Source: Spirochaetia bacterium
Lineage (GTDB): Bacteria; Spirochaetota; Spirochaetia; Treponematales; Treponemataceae
DNA: 64,000 nucleotides
Assembly: GCA_900767955.1 (NCBI GenBank)
Contig: CAAGBC010000060.1
Coordinates: forward strand, 107,086 to 171,085
Direction of reading: 5' to 3'
In this document: positions 33,235 to 41,817 of the stretch, in pieces
Layout: every line of letters begins with the position of its first letter
How positions within the stretch are numbered: the first letter of the stretch is position 1
The notes under the pieces: generated by a model
The model's database searches: none
What the model was told of the DNA's origin: nothing
Seen by the model: only the letters and a program-made list of their open reading frames with translations
Made by a program: the position numbers and the translations under genes

Positions 33235-34131
33235 ATGGAAACAATAAAATTATTTGCAATTGGAATCATTCTTGGAGTAGCAAATGTAATTCCAGGAGTA
33301 TCAGGCGGAACAATGGCTGTTGTATTTGGAATATACAACAGATTAATTGATTTAATTTCCCTCAATGTAAAAAAAATCTTTTCCCAATGGAAATTCATTT
33401 TACCACTTGGAGCAGGACTAGTCACAGGTGTATTACTTTTTAGCAAAATAATCACCTTCTTATTCAACAAATTCCCAATTCAAACAAATTGGTTCTTCAT
33501 TGGAATAATCTTAGGCAGCATCCCAATGATTTTTACACATTGGCTAAACGCAAAAAAACAACCCCCACTTCCAGACCAAACAGAACAAACAGAACAAACA
33601 GAACAAACAGAACAAGCAACAAAATCAAAAAAAATCCCAATATCATCAATCATTTGTTGTGCAATTTCACTTGCAATAATGATATTAATGGTAATATTCA
33701 AATCAGAAAAACCAGAAACACAAACCACACCAGGATTTTCATTATACAACGCAATCATAATGTTCGTGGGACTTGCAATCGCTGCAATCGCAATGATAAT
33801 TCCAGGAATTTCTGGTTCCTTCATAATGCTTGCCCTTGGAATTTACAGCACAGTAATCGGCGCAATCGATTCCTTCAACATTTATCTATTAATTCCAGGC
33901 GCCCTTGGAGCAATCGCAGGCTTACTTTGTGGAGCAAAACTAGTACGAATCCTTATGTCAAAAATCCCATCCCAAACCTACGGAATAATTTTTGGCTTAA
34001 TCCTTGGCTCAGTTTTTGTAATCTTCCCAACCGCGGGCTACTCACCACTAATCGTCCTTACATCAATAGTTTGCGCAGCTGCCGGATTTTTAGTTTCTTT
34101 CCTCTTTAGCAAAACAGAAAAATCAGAATAA
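33235..34131 (+). CDS. DUF368 membrane protein, predicted polyprenyl-phosphate transporter (PopT-like)
   Basis: This 298-residue protein has about eight membrane helices and the two inverted DUF368 signatures GVANVIPGVSGGTMAVVFG and IAMIIPGISGSFIMLALG. DUF368 proteins have been shown in other bacteria to recycle undecaprenyl phosphate across the membrane for cell-wall synthesis. A polar loop contains (TEQ)4, coded by four 9-bp CAGAACAAA units at 33581-33616, which can change length without shifting the frame. There is little upstream space; it may be read with argR. Confidence 0.85.
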   Translation: METIKLFAIGIILGVANVIPGVSGGTMAVVFGIYNRLIDLISLNVKKIFSQWKFILPLGAGLVTGVLLFSKIITFLFNKFPIQTNWFFIGIILGSIPMIFTHWLNAKKQPPLPDQTEQTEQTEQTEQATKSKKIPISSIICCAISLAIMILMVIFKSEKPETQTTPGFSLYNAIIMFVGLAIAAIAMIIPGISGSFIMLALGIYSTVIGAIDSFNIYLLIPGALGAIAGLLCGAKLVRILMSKIPSQTYGIIFGLILGSVFVIFPTAGYSPLIVLTSIVCAAAGFLVSFLFSKTEKSE

Positions 34132-34356
34132 TAATTTTGCGGGCAAAGCGTCATCCCAAAGTCGCCTTCCATGGCCCGCCAGAGGCTCGGTCTAAGGTTA
34201 CACCTTAGACTTGCTTCGCAACCATTCCACGCTTAGTGCAGTCCCTCCACAAAAAAAAATCTTCAAAAGACTACCATAATTCTTCAAAATCTACTATTAT
34301 AGAAAAATACTGCAAAGCATACGCACGCAGAAAATCAAATAAAAATCGAGGCTATT

Positions 34357-35940
34357 ATGATTACTTGGGCAAATGCCGACACATTATCTTCATGGAAAAA
34401 GTTAATGTCATTAAAAGGAATGGTAAGCATTGCTGACGAACTAAATTCAGCAGATGCAGTAAAACGCATTAAAGAATATTCAATTCCTATGGCCGAAGGT
34501 CTAACTTACAATTATGCAGCAAAACAGGTTAATGAACAAATTCTTACAACACTTTCTGATTTAGCAGAAGAATCACAATTATTAGAAAAATACGAAGCAT
34601 TATACAATGGTGAAGTAGTAAACACAGGAGAAAAACGCCTTGTATTACACCAGCTTACTCGTGGACAATTAGGAAACGATGTAATTGCAGACGGCGTAAA
34701 CAAACGCGAATTCTACATTGCAGAACAAAAGAAAATTGCTGAATTTGCAAACAAAGTTCACAATGGTGAAATTGTAAACGAAAACGGTGAAAAATTCACA
34801 ACAGTTTGTCAAATCGGAATCGGTGGTTCAGACTTAGGTCCACGCGCGATGTATCTTGCATTAGAAAACTGGGCAAAAGCAAACAATACATTCAAAATGG
34901 AAGCAAAATTCATTTCAAATGTAGACCCAGATGATGCAGCAGGTGTAATTTCTACAATCGACATTGCACACACAATTTTTATTCTTGTTTCAAAAAGTGG
35001 AACAACACTAGAAACATTAACAAACGAATCATTCGTAAAAGACTTTATTAAAAAAGCAGGATTAAATCCAGCAAAACACATGATTGCAGTTACAAGTGAA
35101 ACAAGCCCACTTGCACACAATCCAGATTATCTTGCTGCATTCTACATGGATGATTACATTGGTGGACGCTATTCATCAACATCAGGAGTTGGTGGAGCAG
35201 TATTAAGTTTAGCATTTGGTCCACAAGTTTTTGCTGACTTCCTTGACGGTGCTGCAGCATCAGACGCAACAGCAAAAAACAAAGACATCCGCAAAAACCC
35301 AGCATTAATGGACGCTCTTATTGGAATTTACGAACGCAATGTTCAAGAATATCCATCAACAGCAGTTCTTCCATATAGCCAAGCATTAAGCCGCTTCCCT
35401 GCACACTTACAGCAGCTTGATATGGAATCAAACGGAAAACAAGTAAACCGCGACGGAAACGCAATCAACTATGTTACAGGTCCAGTAATTTTTGGTGAAC
35501 CAGGAACAAACGGACAACATTCTTTCTACCAGCTTTTACACCAGGGAACAAACATTGTTCCATTACAGTTTATTGCATTCAGCAAAAACCAAACAGGAAA
35601 AGATGTTGTAATTGAAGATTCAACAAGCCAAGTAAAACTTTGTGCAAATGTAGTAGCACAGATTGTAGCATTTGCTTGTGGTAAAAAAGATGCAGATCCA
35701 AACAAAACATTTGAAGGCAACAGACCATCAAGTTTAATCTACGGTGAACAGCTTACACCAAAAACACTTGGAGTTTTACTTGCACACTACGAAAACAAAG
35801 TAATGTTCCAGGGATTCGTATGGAACATCAACAGCTTTGACCAAGAAGGTGTTCAGTTAGGAAAAGTTCTTGCAAAATCAGTTCTTTCTGGAAAAATGGA
35901 AGGCGCATTAAAAGAATTTGCAGGAATGTTAATTAAATAA
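34357..35940 (+). CDS. pgi: Glucose-6-phosphate isomerase
   Basis: This 527-residue enzyme interconverts glucose-6-phosphate and fructose-6-phosphate. SIS-fold motifs are visible: the phosphate loop ILVSKSGTTLETLTNESFV and the GIGGSDLGPRAM loop, and VTSETSPLA. The length fits the bacterial PGI family. The ATG follows GAGG by 7 nt. A strong terminator follows. The upstream gap 34132-34356 holds GC-rich palindromic sequence and no gene. Confidence 0.95.
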   Translation: MITWANADTLSSWKKLMSLKGMVSIADELNSADAVKRIKEYSIPMAEGLTYNYAAKQVNEQILTTLSDLAEESQLLEKYEALYNGEVVNTGEKRLVLHQLTRGQLGNDVIADGVNKREFYIAEQKKIAEFANKVHNGEIVNENGEKFTTVCQIGIGGSDLGPRAMYLALENWAKANNTFKMEAKFISNVDPDDAAGVISTIDIAHTIFILVSKSGTTLETLTNESFVKDFIKKAGLNPAKHMIAVTSETSPLAHNPDYLAAFYMDDYIGGRYSSTSGVGGAVLSLAFGPQVFADFLDGAAASDATAKNKDIRKNPALMDALIGIYERNVQEYPSTAVLPYSQALSRFPAHLQQLDMESNGKQVNRDGNAINYVTGPVIFGEPGTNGQHSFYQLLHQGTNIVPLQFIAFSKNQTGKDVVIEDSTSQVKLCANVVAQIVAFACGKKDADPNKTFEGNRPSSLIYGEQLTPKTLGVLLAHYENKVMFQGFVWNINSFDQEGVQLGKVLAKSVLSGKMEGALKEFAGMLIK

Positions 35941-35960
35941 AAAACAACACTCCAACATAC

Positions 35961-35994
35961 AAAGTGGCTAATCTATGATTAGCCACTTTTTTTA
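35961..35994 (+). terminator. Intrinsic terminator of pgi
   Basis: AAAGTGGCTAATC pairs with GATTAGCCACTTT, followed by a run of T, 20 nt after the stop. Confidence 0.9.
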
Positions 35995-36020
35995 TATCAC
36001 GATTACAATTTTATAAATAA

Positions 36021-36119
36021 AGAGCTGTTTTTCACAGACCTCATCCCGAAAAGGTAACTGATAAAGGTGCTGTAAAAGCAATGAGACAATTCTTGAATAA
36101 TGCAGGAGTTAAATTATGA
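36021..36119 (+). pseudogene. hicA: 3' remnant of a hicA toxin gene
   Basis: After an in-frame TAA the frame reads RAVFHRPHPEKVTDKGAVKA then MRQFLNNAGVKL and a TGA that overlaps the hicB ATG. The PHP/H..KV.. and the (L/I)RQ.L..AG pattern is the end of the HicA mRNA-interferase fold. The N-terminal half with the start and most of the dsRBD-like fold is missing, so HicB has lost its toxin here. Confidence 0.75.
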
Positions 36120-36454
36120 TGAATTATAAAGGCTATATTGGTAATGTAGAATATGATGATGAAGCAAAGATATTTGTAGGAACTGTTATAAATACAAAAA
36201 CAGTAATTACCTTTCAAGGAACTTCAGTTGACGAAATTGAAAACGAATTTAAGGCTTCAGTTGATGATTATCTTGAATGGTGTGCACAGGATGGAATAGA
36301 ACCTGAAAAACCATATTCTGGAAAATTTAATGTAAGATTTTTACCAGAACTTCATCAAAAAGCAGCAATTGCCGCAAAGAAACTTAATATGTCGTTAAAC
36401 AGTTTTGTTGAAAAATCAGTTGAAGATGAATTAGCAAAATATAGTTTTATTTAA
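36116..36454 (+). CDS. hicB: HicB-family antitoxin, orphaned
   Basis: This 112-residue protein has the HicB partly degraded RNase H fold (YKGYIGNVEYDDEAKIFVGT, VDEIENEFKASVDDYLEWC) and a C-terminal ribbon-helix-helix (KFNVRFLPELHQKAAIAAKK). It normally binds HicA and represses the operon. Here the toxin gene is truncated. The ATG overlaps the hicA stop. The protein may still regulate transcription or neutralise a HicA encoded elsewhere. Confidence 0.85.
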   Translation: MMNYKGYIGNVEYDDEAKIFVGTVINTKTVITFQGTSVDEIENEFKASVDDYLEWCAQDGIEPEKPYSGKFNVRFLPELHQKAAIAAKKLNMSLNSFVEKSVEDELAKYSFI

Positions 36455-36571
36455 ATTAAGTACCTTACACTTGCAAATTTGATAATACGCATAAATCATG
36501 TTAAAATTGTAACAATTAACTTTTATAACTTTTTTATTTACAGTTTTAAAACAAAACACAAGGGGAATAAA

Positions 36572-37195
36572 ATGAAAAAACTATTCACAATTTTTGCAAT
36601 ATTATTTGTTGCATCAACTGTATTTGCACAAACAGCAAATTTCAAAACAGGAATCACAGATTCTGATGTAAAAGCATTTGTAAAAAATTACGATGCAATT
36701 TCTGCAAAAGCAAAAGAACACGCTCAAGCATATTCAGAAAACAAATTAGACCCAAATGCTTACAAAGATATGGAAGAAACTTTTATTAAATGTGGAATTT
36801 CTTCTCCAAAAGCAGTAGAAAAAGTTGCAGCAATTACAGCAGGTGCAGGTTATATTGTTGCAAAAAAGGAACTTGATAAAGATGCAGCTAAAGTTCAAAT
36901 AATGAAAAACATGGGAGTTGATCCATACCAAGCAATAGAAAACTTAAAAGCAAATATCCACAAAGATGATATGCAAGTTATTCAAAAGAACAAAGATTTG
37001 CTATTAACAGTAAAACTTGTAACAAAAGATGATGTTCAAAAAATCAGAGAAAACCCAGAAGTTAAAAAACTAGAAGACCAAGCCAAACAAGAAGCAAAAG
37101 AATACTTAAAAAACGAATTCAAAAAGAACGCAAAAGACACAAAAGACCAACTTAAAAAAGATGGCAAAAAATTACTAAAAAACTTTATGAATTAG
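36572..37195 (+). CDS. Exported helical protein of unknown function
   Basis: The product has 207 residues from the ATG at 36572, which follows AAGGGG. It has a signal peptide (MKKLFTIFAILFVASTVFAQ, cut after FAQ) and then a soluble, lysine-rich all-alpha body ending in charged coiled-coil sequence (KDTKDQLKKDGKKLLKNF). No lipobox is present. It is probably periplasmic. I recognise no family; similar exported helical proteins are common in treponemes. Confidence 0.65.
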   Translation: MKKLFTIFAILFVASTVFAQTANFKTGITDSDVKAFVKNYDAISAKAKEHAQAYSENKLDPNAYKDMEETFIKCGISSPKAVEKVAAITAGAGYIVAKKELDKDAAKVQIMKNMGVDPYQAIENLKANIHKDDMQVIQKNKDLLLTVKLVTKDDVQKIRENPEVKKLEDQAKQEAKEYLKNEFKKNAKDTKDQLKKDGKKLLKNFMN

Positions 37196-37299
37196 TAACT
37201 GTCATTCCAAACTGTCATCCTAAAACGCTACACTTATTTACACGCACTTGCTAAAAAAAATTCAGGGTGACAGTTACATGAAAAAATGAGTGACTGCCT

Positions 37300-37357
37300 A
37301 ATAACATCTGTCATCCTGAACTAGTTCTAATAACTTCTGTCATCCTGAACTAGTTTC
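37300..37357 (+). repeat. Two 29-bp tandem repeats with GTCATCCTGAA palindromes
   Basis: The units starting at 37300 and 37329 are AATAAC(A/T)TCTGTCATCC then TGAACTAGTT(CT/TC). They belong to the dispersed GTCATCCTGAA...TTCAGGAT family seen also near 25170, 44680 and 55957. The surrounding 37196-37451 holds no gene. Confidence 0.7.
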
Positions 37358-37451
37358 AGGATCTACATCTACATATTTAGAATTATCTAAAAATTCTATA
37401 CTTTATATTTAAAACTAGCCTTCTTCCCTTCTTTTTTTTAATTCACCAAAA

Positions 37452-37605
37452 ACACACACTGTGCATAGTAAGAAACACGCACTGTGCATAGTAAGAAACA
37501 CACACTCTGCACAGTAAGAAACACACACACTGCATAGTAAGAAACACATATCGTGCATAGTAAGAAACAGACACTCTGCGTAATAAGAAACACACACCGT
37601 GCAAC
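37452..37605. repeat. 23-bp minisatellite, about 6.5 copies
   Basis: The motif AGTAAGAAACAC recurs with a fixed period of 23 bp (AGTAAG or its variant at 37467, 37490, 37513, 37536, 37559 and 37582); the consensus unit is AGTAAGAAACACACACTGTGCAT in two parts, AGTAAGAAACAC and ACACTGTGCAT. Since 23 is not a multiple of three, minus-strand frames through it stay open by chance and are not evidence of genes. There are no spacers, so it is not CRISPR. Confidence 0.8.
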
Positions 37606-37677
37606 GAGCTATACACAGTGTGTGTTAGATAACAAAAGGGTTTCCATACTTTTTTTTGGACAGCTCCTTTTTTTACA

Positions 37678-37754
37678 TTAATTGTTTTTTTCTTCATCAG
37701 ATAAACCTGTTGTAATTTTTATCATTTCTAATGGGATATTGTTTTCAATCATAT
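37678..37754 (-). pseudogene. C-terminal remnant of an Rpn/PD-(D/E)XK transposase-like nuclease
   Basis: A minus-strand frame reads NMIENNIPLEMIKITTGLSD then EEKNN and a stop. This is the typical end of the Rpn (recombination-promoting nuclease) family, with the (I/V)...I...TGLS-x-EE pattern. Everything upstream has been replaced by the neighbouring gene. Confidence 0.55.
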
Positions 37755-38369
37755 TTTTTGAACTTTAATTGGTCTATTTTTTATATTATACAAATATGAT
37801 ATATCAACCACTTGCAATCTTTCTTTTTTTCTAATAAACTTTTGTTTATAAGCTTTCGGATACGTGTCATTAGAGGCTCCATTGCGAGTTGCGTAATCGA
37901 AAGCTTCTTCTTTTAACACAGCACATTCTAATAAAACACTATAAGTTCTATTATTAATCCAAACAGGAACGCTATAGTACTTAAATCTTTCAACATCTAT
38001 TTTATTATTATCTTTATTTATAATTTCTTTTTCAAATAAAGCATTTGTAATTAGTTTAAAAATCTCTGCTGCATAAGTTTTAATTTCGATTCTTCCACGT
38101 CTATTTAATTTTCCATAATCAGAAGATTTTTCTATATGATTAAAATCATCACTAATTGCAATTTTATCTCCATCTGTTGTTACCATAACATCATTTACAA
38201 TTGATTTTAAGTATTCAGTAACTTCTTGATATGACATACTTTTTTTCTTTGAATTAGATAAATCTATTGCATTAGGATAAAATTCTTGCATTTCTCTAAA
38301 ACTGTTAAAATTTAATATATCAATTAATTTTTCATCATTTGTAAAATCATATTTTTTTGATTTCATCAT
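37749..38369 (-). CDS. Unknown protein, possibly LPD3-like
   Basis: This 206-residue protein shows a helical N-terminus, a middle with KLNRRGRIEIKTYAAEIFKLITNALFE, and a C-terminal beta part (YYSVPVWINNRTYSVLLECAVLK ... VVDISYLYNIK). The order of elements is reminiscent of the large polyvalent protein-associated domain 3 found in phage and conjugative polyproteins, but the match is weak. There is no signal peptide. Its 3' end runs into the Rpn remnant, so it may have arrived with mobile DNA. Confidence 0.45.
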   Translation of the reverse strand: MMKSKKYDFTNDEKLIDILNFNSFREMQEFYPNAIDLSNSKKKSMSYQEVTEYLKSIVNDVMVTTDGDKIAISDDFNHIEKSSDYGKLNRRGRIEIKTYAAEIFKLITNALFEKEIINKDNNKIDVERFKYYSVPVWINNRTYSVLLECAVLKEEAFDYATRNGASNDTYPKAYKQKFIRKKERLQVVDISYLYNIKNRPIKVQKI

Positions 38370-38546
38370 ATTTTCCTTAATTAGTTCCTACTATATATAT
38401 TGTCGGGAACGTTGATTTTCGGCAAAAAATTGTGAAAAAAAAATGATTTATATTATTGATTTATTGATTATTAAAATGTTGCCACACGGATTAGTTTTTA
38501 CGCAGTTAAAATATTTGAATTGAATAAGTTATAAGGTTTGGTTAAA

Positions 38547-38580
38547 CAAAAAAGAGTTGCAGTAATGCAACTCTTTTTTG
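38547..38580 (-). terminator. Intrinsic terminator of the surface-protein operon
   Basis: AAAAGAGTTGCA pairs with TGCAACTCTTTT around a short loop, with T runs on both sides, 13 nt downstream of the long surface-protein gene. Confidence 0.85.
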
Positions 38581-38592
38581 CAATGTAATAAA

Positions 38593-41500
38593 TTATTGAA
38601 TTATAGAACGACAGAGACGGAAACCAATAGTTTTTATTGCTACAGTTGTATAATACCTTTTTGAAATCAAAAGATAATTCGTAGTACTCGTAGAATTATG
38701 ACCGTAATTTCCACCTAATGCATTCCACCCCATACTACCAGACTCAGGCCCAGTAGGATTTGTTATAGTATCTGCAGGAATTTCATCATCGGAACGGTAT
38801 AAATCCCAACACCATTCCGATACATTACCTGTCATATCATATATATTTATTTTATTAGAAGTTTTTAAGCCTACTTCATGAGTCTTTGTTTCTGCATTAG
38901 TTGCACACCAAGCAACTTCATCAATTGTATCACTTCCTGAATAAATATAATTCCAATCAGAAACATTAGGGTCTCCACCTTTTGCAGCAAAAGTCCATTC
39001 AGCTACAGTTGGTAAGCGATAACCTGATTTTGCGATATTAAAATATACTGTAGATGAAGTTTCTGCATTTATTTCATTATATACTTTTGTAAATTCTGCA
39101 TCAGAATAATACACACAATTATTTTCTCCCAATACTTGTTTTGTTAGAGCATTACAGAACACAATTGCTTGATACCATGAAACTGTTTCTACAGGTCTTA
39201 AATTTTGCGTTTCCCCTGTAGCTGCAGATTCTGTAAAACTACTTGGATTATTACTCATTACAGAATTATATAATTCTTGTGTTACTTCATACTGTCCAAT
39301 TAAATATGGACTTAAAGTAACATTTCGTCCACTTTTAAATACACCTGTTGAATCAGTACCATTGATTGTATATTCATTATTTATTACTGGTATTAATGCT
39401 GTTTTATCATAACCTAATGTACCTATATTAATACAAATAGCATTATATAAATATGATAAAGTTTCAGTTTCTTGTCCATTAACAATATTATAATTTGTTG
39501 TTGAACCAGAATCATTCCATGTTCCATAAAAATTACATGAATCTGATAAATTAACATTACAACCATTATTTTGAATAATTGCTTTTTCTGAAATTGCTGT
39601 TGTTGCAGCAGAAGCAAAAACACCACCACCTGCACTGTTAGTAATATTATCTTTTATAATACATTCATTTAAGGTTATATTTGCATTTCCATTAGCATAA
39701 ATTCCACCTCCACCTGCAGAAGAACTAATTGAACTAAGTGTTGATTTATTTCCAGAAATTTCTGATCCACAATCTAGTATTAAAGTTGCATATTTTATAG
39801 CAATACCACCTCCATTACCAGAAGCAGCGTTATTTACAATTTTACCACCATTAACATTAATTTCAGCATCTGCAGTAACATTAATACCGCCACCTTTTGT
39901 CGCTTGACAATATTGAATTATACCTTCGTTTATTGTAAGTTTACCAGAATTAACAACTATTCCACCACCTATATTATTCGAAGAAGTAGAATTATTAGTG
40001 TTGTATTGCATAATACATTTTTTTTCAAAAGTAAAATCACCTTTAACAACAATAAATGGATACGATGCAGACACCTCATTCAAAGAAGAATCGCGACCAT
40101 CTAATGTTATTGTATAATCAGAGCCACCCAATGTTAATGTAGCTCCACTATTTACTGTAAAGAATGAACCTGTAAAGCTAGAACCTCTATAAATGGAATA
40201 ATTTCCATTTGTTTTTAATACAATATTTTGTCCAGAATTAATATTCAAATATTCTGTCATATTTATATCATTTGTCAAACACAATTCTGTTACAGTACCA
40301 TCTGTAGGAGCATTAGCAATATTAGTTTTCAAGGTAGTAAAATCAGATACTGGTGTACCTGTTACAGTTCCACTGCTACCCGAATTTATTGGCTCTTCAT
40401 AACAAGTACCTTGAGCCAAATTGCTACCTAAGATAGTAACAGTACCATTCTTATTATAAATAAAAGCACCTTTTTCAGTATCATACTCACCAGCAGAAAT
40501 ACTACTATAATTTTTATATATCAATGCTGTTGAATTACTAGGTATATTTAAAGTACCAGCTTCAACATATATACAATAAAAAGTGCCAGACATATCCACA
40601 CATTCATTGTTATAAATGCTACCACCATTAAATATTGCAGTTCCACCAGCAATATTAATAATATGGCCTTCTCTACTAATGTTTGTTATTTCTCCACCAT
40701 TCATTGTAAATGTTCCAGAAGTTACATTTATGGCACATACATCACAATCAATTAATTTAAAGCCATCTTCAATAATTAAGGAAGTATTAGAACTTATAAC
40801 ACTACCACTTAAAATACCTGCTCCATTTAAGGTTAAAGTTCCATTTCCTCCTCCCAAAGTCAATGTAGAATTACTAGACATTGGCAAATTAATCATAGAA
40901 CCTGTAGTAAAAGCAGGTGTGATTTCTACATTATCATCTGCATATATTTTTACTGTGCTATTGTTGTCAATATATATTGGGTAAGAAAGAGTAAGATTAC
41001 CTGTTACACGATATTCACCAGTTGGTAAACGATAAAGATTATTATTAGGCTCAAAATAAATTTGTAAACTATCAGTTGTTAAGTCAATTGGCTGATTTTC
41101 TACTTTTTCTATCTGTACCTTATAGTCATCATCCAAAGTAATTTTTACTTTTACCTCAGAGCCGGAATTATTTTTAATAGTATATGTTGGAGCATTAGGA
41201 TCAGAAGAATAACTTAAATCTTCTGTAATATTTGTATCACCTGTATACAAGAATCTAGTAACATCAGCAAATGAAGATGGCATATTATTACTGGAATCCC
41301 AACTATTAAACATTCCCACATCAAATTTTTTATCGCCGTTTACAGGAATAGTAACTTCTACAGATTTTGCTTGTGTCCAAGTCTCTCCAACTTGAATTGC
41401 AAAAATCTTGCCATTAAATGACCCTGCAGTCGCACTAACATTTTCTACTTTAAATTCTGATATAGTAAATTCTACAGGATAATTTGAATAAACATTATCA

Positions 41501-41817
41501 CTACCTGTTATAACATCAACAGTTAATTCATCATTTACTGCATAATTTGGAAAGTCAATTTTACAAGTATTAAAACCATTCTTAGCAACTTCTGTTCTAA
41601 CATTATTCCAAGACATTGAATTATTACTTGCAGTATCAGCCATAAAAGAAGTAGCAAAAGGATTGCTTCCAGTGTTTGAAACTGTAAATGAAACATTATT
41701 TGCACCAACAGATTTTGCATAATCTCTTAAATGAAGTTTTACATCTTGTTGAACCACATTATTTTCATCTTTATGGCTTAAAGGAGCATTGATTGTAATA
41801 GCATAACCTGTTGCCAT
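38593..41817 (-). CDS. 3' part of a frameshifted surface protein: beta-helix repeats plus SUMF1 domain
   Basis: The 1074-residue frame has an N-terminal Ig-like/cadherin-like portion and then about 20 right-handed beta-helix rungs (GGG-I-x-V..., SGGKLTINEGI-type, NGGKIVNNAASGNGGG). A C-terminal SUMF1 domain follows (YEVTQELYNSVMSNNPSSF, YRLPTVAEWTFAAKGG, MTGNVSEWCW, GFRLCRS). It would be a large cell-surface or periplasmic protein. Its first ATG (MATGYA) has no RBS and no signal peptide. Removing one A from the A8 tract at 41836-41843 joins it in frame to the upstream lipoprotein, giving one protein of 1583 residues. The SUMF1 fold in such proteins is often a binding module rather than an enzyme. 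Confidence 0.8.
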   Translation of the reverse strand: MATGYAITINAPLSHKDENNVVQQDVKLHLRDYAKSVGANNVSFTVSNTGSNPFATSFMADTASNNSMSWNNVRTEVAKNGFNTCKIDFPNYAVNDELTVDVITGSDNVYSNYPVEFTISEFKVENVSATAGSFNGKIFAIQVGETWTQAKSVEVTIPVNGDKKFDVGMFNSWDSSNNMPSSFADVTRFLYTGDTNITEDLSYSSDPNAPTYTIKNNSGSEVKVKITLDDDYKVQIEKVENQPIDLTTDSLQIYFEPNNNLYRLPTGEYRVTGNLTLSYPIYIDNNSTVKIYADDNVEITPAFTTGSMINLPMSSNSTLTLGGGNGTLTLNGAGILSGSVISSNTSLIIEDGFKLIDCDVCAINVTSGTFTMNGGEITNISREGHIINIAGGTAIFNGGSIYNNECVDMSGTFYCIYVEAGTLNIPSNSTALIYKNYSSISAGEYDTEKGAFIYNKNGTVTILGSNLAQGTCYEEPINSGSSGTVTGTPVSDFTTLKTNIANAPTDGTVTELCLTNDINMTEYLNINSGQNIVLKTNGNYSIYRGSSFTGSFFTVNSGATLTLGGSDYTITLDGRDSSLNEVSASYPFIVVKGDFTFEKKCIMQYNTNNSTSSNNIGGGIVVNSGKLTINEGIIQYCQATKGGGINVTADAEINVNGGKIVNNAASGNGGGIAIKYATLILDCGSEISGNKSTLSSISSSAGGGGIYANGNANITLNECIIKDNITNSAGGGVFASAATTAISEKAIIQNNGCNVNLSDSCNFYGTWNDSGSTTNYNIVNGQETETLSYLYNAICINIGTLGYDKTALIPVINNEYTINGTDSTGVFKSGRNVTLSPYLIGQYEVTQELYNSVMSNNPSSFTESAATGETQNLRPVETVSWYQAIVFCNALTKQVLGENNCVYYSDAEFTKVYNEINAETSSTVYFNIAKSGYRLPTVAEWTFAAKGGDPNVSDWNYIYSGSDTIDEVAWCATNAETKTHEVGLKTSNKINIYDMTGNVSEWCWDLYRSDDEIPADTITNPTGPESGSMGWNALGGNYGHNSTSTTNYLLISKRYYTTVAIKTIGFRLCRSIIQ

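Noticed and set aside
33489..34109. Long open frame of 206 codons on the plus strand rich in Asn, Arg and Thr
   Set aside because: It is the +1 shadow of the DUF368 gene; its composition is low-complexity and there is no RBS. The DUF368 frame has clear signatures.
37452..37605. Possible CRISPR array
   Set aside because: Units are contiguous without spacers and no cas gene is near.
37415..37697. Two overlapping minus-strand frames rich in Cys, Phe and Leu
   Set aside because: They only read through the 23-bp minisatellite, whose period keeps all frames open by chance. No RBS or family.
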